Assembly: GCF_037975245.1 (NCBI RefSeq)
Contig: NC_092578.1
Coordinates: forward strand, 5,933,001-5,997,000
DNA: 64,000 nt
Source: Apostichopus japonicus
Taxonomy: Eukaryota; Echinodermata; Holothuroidea; Aspidochirotida; Stichopodidae
Direction: 5' to 3'
Part shown: piece after piece, positions 60,101 through 64,000 of the stretch
How positions within the stretch are numbered: the first letter of the stretch is position 1
How the letters are laid out: each line of letters begins with the position of its first letter
Position numbers and translations under genes: made by a program
Notes under the pieces: generated by a model
The model's input: only the letters and a program-made list of their open reading frames with translations
Told to the model about the DNA's origin: nothing
Database searches by the model: none

Positions 60101-60962
60101 CTCCCTCCTCCCTCCTCCCTCCCTCCTCCCTCCTCCCTCCTCCCTCCTCCCTCCTCCCTCCCTCCTCCCTCCTCCCTCCTCCCTCCCTCCTCCCTCCCTC
60201 CTCCCTCCTCCCTCCTCCCTCCTCCCTCCTCCCTCCTCCCTCCTCCCTCCTCCCTCCTCCCTCCTCCCTCCTCACTCCTCCCTCCTCCCTCCTCTCTCCT
60301 CTTTCCCTCCTCCCTCCCCCTCCCTCCGCCCTCCTCCCTCCTCCCTTTTTAATTCTATGCACGTTTCTATGAAACATGAATTCTGATAGAAATTTGCACA
60401 AAATTGTCTATGATTATCTAGTCATACTTAATCATACTTGATTCAGTAAAGTTTTCCTCACATAGTTGTATTTGACTAAAAATCAATTTAGTCAATATTC
60501 GGGGTTTCATCAAGTTTGCCCACATTATTGATACAGGTGTTTTTTATGGTTTTCTTAAATATTCATGATGCCAACCTTGTCAATATTTGAAGAAGCATCA
60601 TCATGAGCAGGCCATAGAATTGAGCTCTTTTGCTTGAAGATTGTTAAACTGCCCTCTTTTCCTGTCGTAACAATGGCAAATCGCATTTGCAGCATTGGAC
60701 TCGTAACAGAAGTTAATAAGCATTTTTGGCTGCTCTTGCAGACAGTATTGTCGATTCCTCGTTATGATGGTACAAAATTGATAAGAGAAGAAGGGGCTAT
60801 TATTACTTTAATCCCCATATTACTTTAATCCCCAAATCCTGCAAAGGATTTTGGCGAAGTAAGCAAGTACCGCCCTATAAAAATTTAGTAACTTCAGTGA
60901 AGAACTGCAGACCTCCCAGCCAAACCTTTAAAACCTTTAAAAAACCTTTATTTTGATAAGTT

Positions 60963-61009
<47 letters not shown>

Positions 61010-63444
61010 TTATATATGGTTTTCATCAAATTTACCCAAAAGCATTTCAGTCAACAATTTACTGGTGTTTTTGTTTAAAGCCAAACAGGCTGATTTTTTT
61101 TGGGTGATTGCCCGGGATGAGTGCTCTGTCAATTGAATACGTTCAGCGTCTGTTTAGCGCACTGATGGGAGATTATTTAATTGATGTATCATTCCTTGAA
61201 AAAGATTTAAAAAAAAAAAAAAAATAATGATATATAATGAATAAAATAATTTTCTAAATAAATGTCAAACAAAATAGAGCATGGCTGGTTGATGTATGGT
61301 ACGAAACACTCATTTGATGATATTTCCATAACTTTCTTTAAAATAACTGTTTAAAAGAATGCTGAAAACTGTGCTGTAAGTACTTGAAACTTTGTGACGA
61401 AGTAAGCTTATATATTATTGTAGCTGTTACAATACTGCTGTGACAGTCGATAACATCTTGATATAACATAACTACAATAATCTGTTAGGCTCAGGAAACT
61501 GCATTTAAGTACCTCCAAATTTTAGCATCTTACTCCTCTTGAAATTATACCAAAATCATCGCAGAAAAGCTTCTTTCTAATTACCTCTGTGAGCGAAAGT
61601 GGTCTGAAGGTGTCAATGACAGACAGTTGATATATTGATCACAGCCGGCCACTATTTTGATCTCTCTAGCATATTTGGGCAAAGCTTATTTTAAGTTGGT
61701 TAGTTATCATTGTTTTAATCTGTTGAAATCATATCATGAAATATTAATACACAATTGGATACACCGTCATGCTAACTACTGTAAGAGATCTCTCCTAGGG
61801 CTAGGATAGTTCCGAGTAAATACATAGGAGAGAGGTTATATAGTCATCCTTAAATACCTAAACCAGTAAAATTTTTGAGTTTTCTAATAAAGACATCTTT
61901 TTTAGTTACATTTATTTTGCAGACACTTATTAGTTAGTCATTTATCGTATCGTCAAATACTGAATATGTTTTCAAATTTTAACACAGAACACAGTATGCT
62001 TAAAATGGGGCTGCCGCTATCGCTCGTAGATGTAAAAAAAACAAAAAAAATCAAATGTTTAAGCCTTCGGGTAGGCAGTGAACCATAGAAATTAGAAGGT
62101 AACACGTGCCATGATGGGCAGTGAGTAATGACATTGCAGACATCACCTGCATGCTACGATGGAACTTTGATTGATTGAAACGGTAAAGAACAGAATTAAA
62201 AGGATTTTTTTTTCCATCTAACACTAGACTTGACTTGTTGATCTATGTTGGGTGGAAGAAAAATAGGTGAAGCAAATTTAAAAGGATTTTTTTTTTCTAA
62301 AAATAAACTGACTTGTGGATCTACTTTGGCTGCAAGAAAAACAGAAGGTGATGAAAATTAAAAAGATATTTAATCATTAAAAACATGAACAAAATGGATC
62401 ATGTGTCAAAACCAAAATTATGTTTATCATTGTTGAACATTTTCAAATTTGAAGATACATCTTTGCATATGTGGGTGGGTGATCGGTGAAACCGACCACC
62501 GTAAAATCCTAATCCCTCACTAAGCCAACTTGCATGTTGCTTCCTCTCTGACCTGGGTATGATAACAATGTGCTATATTTTTTCACATAATGTGTCATGG
62601 TTGGCCAGCAAAGGAAGAACAGAGGTCCCTGAAAACCAAATATGATACTTCTTAGTTAACCAAAATTGCACCAGGTACGATGAAACTTAGTTGGTATCAA
62701 CCTTAAGAGGTTTGCAAATGAATAACAACAACAATAATAATAAATTTAAAAATATACATTTAATTTTTTGTGACACACAAAATTGTCTATTTTGGACTAA
62801 ACAGTCAATAAAGTTCTCTCTTTAAGAACAGATAATTGGATTGACAATATACATGAAACGGCAATGGTTCAGAGAATCCAGACCAGTGAACAAATTTCCA
62901 TTCTCCACCTGGATTCAAACCCAAGCCACGTGCTTTATTTGGGAACACCCTAATCAAGTATGCTATCAACACTGATTGCAATGCCCACTAGGACCGGTCG
63001 TCATTCCACTGAAGGCTTTTGTCACCTGTATCGAAGAATGCTAGTCCTGCTTAGCGACGTATTTTGCCTCACTCTAGAGATCAATCATCATGCTAACCAA
63101 ACTCGCCTGATCTTGAATGTATTGCTTTTTCTCTCAGGATTTTGAAGGATATTGATGACAACTTTTAATTATCTTATAATTCCACCTTTTGACATAATAT
63201 TGAAAGGTCTTTCACTGAATATGGGTTTATTGCAATTATTTCACCATTTAAGTTATTTCTCTCCCCTATTTTTCTTTGTTGCAGAATTTGGGAGATTAGT
63301 TAATAACATCAATTATACCAAATCTTTTATGTTTGCCGAAAAGAAGCGGCCACGATGTCTTAGATGTGCTGTGATTGGCTGTGGAGGGGTCCTCAATGGC
63401 TCATCAGCTGGGGAGGAAATTGACAACCACGATCTAGTTTTCAG
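36114..63444 (+). CDS. ST6GALNAC-type sialyltransferase, first three coding exons (partial)
   Basis: Golgi type II membrane enzyme of glycosyltransferase family 29, which transfers sialic acid from CMP-sialic acid; the ST6GALNAC group acts on GalNAc of O-glycans. Exons 36114-36620, 55277-55448 and 63285-63444 join in phase (0, then 1) for about 279 residues, and the gene runs off the right edge. Residues 1-12 form a basic tail and 13-34 the membrane anchor (ICILAGLVVYVLLTLM). About 35-169 is a charged stem with one NVS glycosylation site. From residue 170 the family block begins: ECPKTIMKQTRYSKWFRERY, then KLFLEPSDVNDYEKYYKL and YGLPFGLGG. Exon 3 has RCLRCAVIGCGGVLNGSSAG, EEIDNHDLVFR, the start of sialyl motif L. 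The usual Asn after VG is Cys here. The nearest match appears to be ST6GALNAC1/2; exact substrate is inferred. Confidence 0.88.
36700..37130 (-). pseudogene. decayed LINE fragment (C-terminal reverse-transcriptase region)
   Basis: Minus-strand pieces in different frames: KIDTFQRRLLRNILNIRWTN; then VINDELYNETNQTPWSSSSI, VARRRLRFFGHVARLQEDAP and KPVGRP; then NFEEVINLAQDRDTWQRLIT. This is the typical tail of RTE/I-like LINE polyproteins (RRLRFFGHV and GRP motifs). Frameshifts show it is inactive. It sits at the start of sialyltransferase intron 1, antisense to the gene. Confidence 0.8.
37131..38084. other. intron 1 of the sialyltransferase gene, no feature recognised
   Basis: AT-rich intronic sequence with a G-rich stretch near 37400-37430. 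Short frames without motif. Confidence 0.4.
38085..38270 (-). repeat. reverse copy of the interior of the element at 3382-4294
   Basis: Shared phrases, in reverse relative to 3525-3740: CGCTGAAATTGTGACGCAGT, TTCGACCACATG, CCTAAC.ACCACACTAAGTCAATGG and TAGCCTAACCAT. The terminal repeats of the family are not found with matching flanks here, although CGTTTGAACACT at 39070-39081 may be a decayed end. Confidence 0.6.
39130..39490. mobile_element. hAT-like MITE, 361 bp
   Basis: Exact 8-bp duplication GTCTACAG at 39122-39129 and 39491-39498. Termini CAGGGTTGTCCAACCT are perfect inverted repeats of each other, followed inside by ACGGCCCGCGAGCC, a hallmark of many animal hAT MITEs. It lies in sialyltransferase intron 1. 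Confidence 0.88.
39499..41850. other. intron 1, no feature recognised
   Basis: AT-rich intronic sequence. A poly-C tract lies at about 40566. Open frames are short and without motifs. Confidence 0.4.
41851..42070 (+). repeat. dispersed repeat, longest copy
   Basis: Begins ATTTAGTTCCTCGCTTACCT, continues GTCTCCCCACAACCTTAGCA, CGTGCCTAGAATGAACTGG and CGCCCTTCTAAATCTACCA. Related copies occur at 50165, 52545 and 53360, in reverse at 43560, and as short pieces at 42466 and 47405. All of them lie in sialyltransferase intron 1. On the minus strand each copy carries a donor-like ACAGGTAAGC or near variant. The origin is not recognised. Confidence 0.7.
42071..47128. other. intron 1, other than the repeat copies: no gene recognised
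   Basis: AT-rich intronic DNA. A short family piece (GCTCCTCTCTTACCTGTCTCC) lies at 42470. A poly-G tract lies near 42997. The TATA-rich stretch near 44793 is short. Frames such as 45983-46258 show no known motif. Confidence 0.4.
43560..43680 (-). repeat. dispersed repeat, reverse copy
   Basis: Reverse complement of the family: GGTTACCAGTTCACTCTGGA, then GTAGAATGATAGTGCTGAGG, then TTGTGAGGAGACAGGTTAGC. This is the only clearly inverted member of the group. Confidence 0.65.
47129..47372. mobile_element. PIF/Harbinger-like MITE with 46-bp inverted repeats
   Basis: The termini AGCCCGGGTCACATC(C/T)GCG match for 46 bp with one difference, and TTA flanks both sides (47126-47128 and 47373-47375), fitting the TWA target of PIF/Harbinger elements. 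The arms themselves contain tandem GCGATTCAAC sub-repeats. There is no coding capacity. It lies in sialyltransferase intron 1. Confidence 0.8.
47405..50164. other. intron 1: a short dispersed-repeat piece, otherwise no feature recognised
   Basis: CACTCCTCTCTTACCTGTCTC at about 47415 is a fragment of the dispersed family. A tRNA-like phrase (GTTCAGTGGTAGAGAACTAA near 48098) lacks a convincing B box and is not called. A poly-C tract lies near 49594. Confidence 0.4.
50165..50340 (+). repeat. dispersed repeat copy
   Basis: CTCCTCGCTTACCTATCTCC, CTACCGTGCCTAGAACGAAC, TGGTCAATTCCGTCCCTTCT and ATTCTACCACCCAAAGTGCT align in order with the copy at 41851, with many substitutions. Confidence 0.65.
51067..51107. 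repeat. (TA)n microsatellite
   Basis: About 20 uninterrupted TA units in intron 1. The Tyr/Ile frames across it are artefacts. Confidence 0.9.
52520..52705 (+). repeat. dispersed repeat copy flanked by a diverged direct repeat
   Basis: The core (about 52548-52650) has CTCCCCGCTTACCTGTCTCC, CTATGACCAGACCCCTCTGG and CTCATTCTACCGCTCAAA. AAAAGATCGATCGTCTACAA on the left and AAAAGATCAATTGCCTACAA on the right form an imperfect direct repeat around it, possibly an old target duplication or part of a larger repeat. Confidence 0.6.
53360..53440 (+). repeat. dispersed repeat copy, truncated
   Basis: GCGCTCCTCGCTTACCTGTC, TCCCCACAGCCGTAGCACTC and CGTTCTACAGTCC align with the first 60 bp of the copy at 41851. 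Confidence 0.6.
53441..55276. other. 3' end of intron 1, no other feature recognised
   Basis: AT-rich intronic DNA with a G-rich stretch at 54355-54500. It ends in the polypyrimidine tract and TTTTCCAG acceptor of sialyltransferase exon 2. Confidence 0.45.
55277..55448 (+). CDS. sialyltransferase exon 2
   Basis: Acceptor TATTCCTCTTTTCCAG; peptide ECPKTIMKQTRYSKWFRERY through GLPFGLGGTPRD; ends one base into a codon before donor GTTAGTATT. CPK and the W-F-R-xR-Y block are typical of the region before sialyl motif L in ST6GALNAC enzymes. Confidence 0.87.
55533..55619 (+). other. tandem-duplicated 3' half of exon 2, splice-competent and in frame
   Basis: A unit of about 171 bp starting inside exon 2 (from 55352) and running into the intron is repeated from 55523 to about 55650. 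The copy has an acceptor-like TTCTTGAACCTGTTCTTAG and keeps the donor GTTAGTATT. The segment between is 87 nt, begins two bases before a codon and ends one base into a codon, so inclusion would add 29 residues without a frameshift or stop. Across this 87-nt segment there are only three base differences from exon 2, all amino-acid changing (Ser to Ala, Tyr to Cys, His to Gln). The intron to exon 2 would be 84 bp. It may be a cassette exon or a recent silent duplication. Confidence 0.7.
55651..56422. other. intron 2, (TA)-rich, no gene
   Basis: Intronic DNA with AT-rich, partly palindromic TATAAACTGTATATA repeats at about 56200-56300. Confidence 0.5.
56431..56719 (+). mobile_element. hAT-like MITE, 289 bp
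   Basis: Exact 8-bp duplication AGTTGTAT at 56423-56430 and 56720-56727. Termini CAGGCGCGTAGCCA are perfect inverted repeats. The interior holds GGCGCCAACCATGGTGGCGC, the module shared with 4409, 6462, 7033 and 7830. It lies in sialyltransferase intron 2. Confidence 0.9.
57203..57382 (+). mobile_element. tRNA-headed SINE
   Basis: Head GCCTAGTGGTTAGGGTGTCT (box A-like) and, about 35 nt on, GGCCCGGGCTTAAATT (decayed box B). The body GATTGGAGGTAGAACAAGCA, GTTTGGTTTTTGCTGAGAT and CACCGAAAGTGACAAGGAG matches, in reverse, the sequence at 27635-27790. The minus strand of the body carries a CTGAAGA...GAAA hammerhead-like core. Confidence 0.65.
57383..59151. other. intron 2, no feature recognised
   Basis: AT-rich intronic DNA with G-rich stretches near 57445-57475 and an A run at 58291-58309. 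No coding motif. Confidence 0.45.
59152..59560 (+). repeat. tandem repeat, period about 83 bp, five diverged units
   Basis: Phrases ATCTACTGAGTGAA, GTAAATTTAGATTG, AATTGATTAAACTCA and CTTATCAATCTAGTG recur at 59152, 59244, 59326, 59410 and about 59494. Units have drifted by roughly one base in five. It is intronic. Confidence 0.75.
60028..60350 (+). repeat. (CTCCTCC)n polypyrimidine satellite
   Basis: About 320 bp almost free of purines on the plus strand, period 7, with several CCCT slips of 4 bp and few purine interruptions (A near 60274, G at 60328). The minus strand is (GGAGGAG)n, giving many G-runs. The Pro/Ser/Leu frame on plus and the Arg/Glu/Gly frame on minus are artefacts. Confidence 0.95.
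60351..62907. other. intron 2, AT-rich, no gene recognised
   Basis: Contains a (TA)n tract at about 60965-61007, A-runs at 61208-61223 and T-runs near 62200 and 62287. No exon signature was found. Confidence 0.45.
62908..62993 (-). mobile_element. tRNA-like SINE head
   Basis: The minus strand reads CCTAGTGGGCATTGC (box A-like) and, about 60 nt later, GGTTTGAATCC (near-perfect box B). The anticodon arm does not fold as a functional tRNA, and the region continues into a short body, so I read it as a SINE head in intron 2. Confidence 0.5.
63285..63444 (+). CDS. sialyltransferase exon 3: start of sialyl motif L
   Basis: Acceptor TTTTTCTTTGTTGCAG. The first codon is completed by the A left from exon 2 (AAA, Lys). 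The peptide FGRLVNNINYTKSFMFAEKK runs on to RCAVIGCGGVLNGSSAG and DNHDLVF, ending two bases into Arg before GTAAACTCA. NYT is a potential glycosylation site. Motif L binds CMP-sialic acid. Confidence 0.9.
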
Positions 63445-63566
63445 GTAAACTCAATGGCTTCACTGAAAAGGGATATATATGTATGTGTATATTTTTCTGG
63501 TGTATATATATACATACATATATATTTTTTTTCTGGTGTATATGTATATACATATAGAACAGTAAT

Positions 63567-63599
63567 CTGATGATCGCTCAATGCATGAAACTCTGAGTA
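63567..63599 (+). ncRNA. hammerhead-like motif, degenerate copy
   Basis: CTGATGA at 63567-63573, GAAAC at 63587-63591, then TCTGA, GTA and ACAAC as in the copy at 20190-20235. Stem I pairing is broken on the 5' side and stem II is weak, so it is probably inactive. A long (TA)n tract follows at 63615-63671. Confidence 0.45.
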
Positions 63600-63610
63600 A
63601 CAACTAGTCT

Positions 63611-63611
<1 letters not shown>

Positions 63612-63671
<60 letters not shown>
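63612..63671. repeat. (TA)n microsatellite
   Basis: About 28 pure TA units between the hammerhead-like unit and the SINE tail on the other strand. It gives spurious Tyr/Ile frames. Confidence 0.92.
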
Positions 63672-63672
<1 letters not shown>

Positions 63673-63711
63673 TACATACATATACATAAAGATCATCCCA
63701 CCATAAAAATT

Positions 63712-63830
63712 CCACTTCACGACCAGTTTCCTCCTTTTGGGACTCATCAGACAAAGGTAGGAGTTCAACCCCGGACCTTGTGCCACAGACGGAAGTCCAT
63801 ACCACTTGACCACAGTGATTCTACTTGTGT
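63712..63830 (-). mobile_element. tRNA-headed SINE carrying a hammerhead-like core
   Basis: On the minus strand: TGGTCAAGTGGTATGGACT (box A-like) at 63812-63794, GGGGTTGAACTCC (box B-like) at 63772-63760, then the hammerhead-like segment and a body running towards (TA)n. The head is followed at once by the ribozyme-like segment, the arrangement known from the Schistosoma Sm-alpha SINE-like elements. Confidence 0.65.
63714..63757 (-). ncRNA. type-I hammerhead-ribozyme-like core
   Basis: Minus strand order: CTGATGA (63750-63744), stem II GTCC/GGAG around loop CAAAA, GAAAC (63730-63726), a 2-bp stem III (AC/GT) with loop TG, and cleavage triplet GTC ending at 63721. Stem I CTTTGT (63756-63751) pairs with GTGAAG (63720-63715), half by wobble. 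All core bases are present. The one clear defect is G opposite G where the closing G10.1-C11.1 pair of stem II should be, which would reduce or abolish cleavage. Confidence 0.6.
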
Positions 63831-64000
63831 GAATGCGTATATATACCTACCTCATTTGTGTGCAGGCTGCATACATGTTTGGTCTTGGCATTTTTATTCC
63901 TTGCACAGTGTTGGTACCATCAATATGCCTACAAACTTTGTGGAGTATTTTTCAACCTTGCACAAGTATACTGTTTGGGCAGTCTTCTGGTTAGACTATT

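Noticed and set aside
59974-60401. Pro/Ser/Leu-rich plus frame and Arg/Glu/Gly-rich minus frame of over 130 residues
   Set aside because: Translation of the (CTCCTCC)n tract; no start context, splice sites or non-repetitive coding part.
63441-63805. Tyr/Ile repeat open frames
   Set aside because: Artefacts of the (TA)n microsatellite running into the SINE.
1-64000. CRISPR arrays, operons, bacterial ribosome-binding sites, genuine tRNA or rRNA genes
   Set aside because: None seen; the window is clearly nuclear animal DNA and the tRNA-like parts are SINE heads.

Overview
This is a nuclear DNA window from an animal: split genes with consensus GT/AG introns, long AT-rich introns, no bacterial gene packing, and heavy loading with small DNA transposons, SINEs, LINE remnants and (TA)n tracts. 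The gene content (calpain-7-type MIT domains; an ST6GALNAC-type sialyltransferase, a family mainly of deuterostomes) and the transposon repertoire suggest a marine invertebrate deuterostome, perhaps an echinoderm such as a sea cucumber. The species guess is inference; the genes are supported directly by exon structure.

Two genes are clear. (1) On the minus strand at 19405-24091 lie the first five coding exons of a calpain-7-like protein (CAPN7): two MIT domains and a Gly/Pro-rich linker, with all splice phases consistent. The protease exons are not recognised in the 19 kb to the left. (2) On the plus strand at 36114-63444 lie the first three coding exons of an ST6GALNAC-type sialyltransferase: type II membrane anchor, stem region, and the start of sialyl motif L. 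The gene runs off the right edge. Intron 1 is about 18.7 kb and intron 2 about 7.8 kb. Just downstream of exon 2 is a tandem copy of its 3' half that could be spliced in frame. A third, unidentified minus-strand gene is suggested by a splice-bounded exon at 13674-13863 and a possible first exon ending at 17103.

The rest is mostly mobile DNA. At least nine inverted-repeat elements keep exact 8-bp target duplications (hAT-like, non-autonomous): 2463-3315, 3382-4294, a composite at 4409-6834, 7033-7603, 7830-8619, 25986-26227, 31264-31626, 39130-39490 and 56431-56719. There is also a TTAA-flanked Kolobok/piggyBac-like element (31790-34367), a PIF/Harbinger-like MITE (47129-47372), several tRNA-headed SINEs, a retroposon whose 5' end is U2 snRNA (30958-31156), and two dead LINE fragments (29545-30380 and 36700-37130).

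The most notable observations are: a composite hAT structure whose two copies have exchanged target-site duplications (4401-6842); hammerhead-ribozyme-like motifs, one inside a tRNA-headed SINE (63712-63830) and others beside (TA)n tracts (19895-20235 and 63567-63599); the U2-headed retroposon; and the in-frame duplicated sialyltransferase exon. All were read by eye without alignment or folding software.
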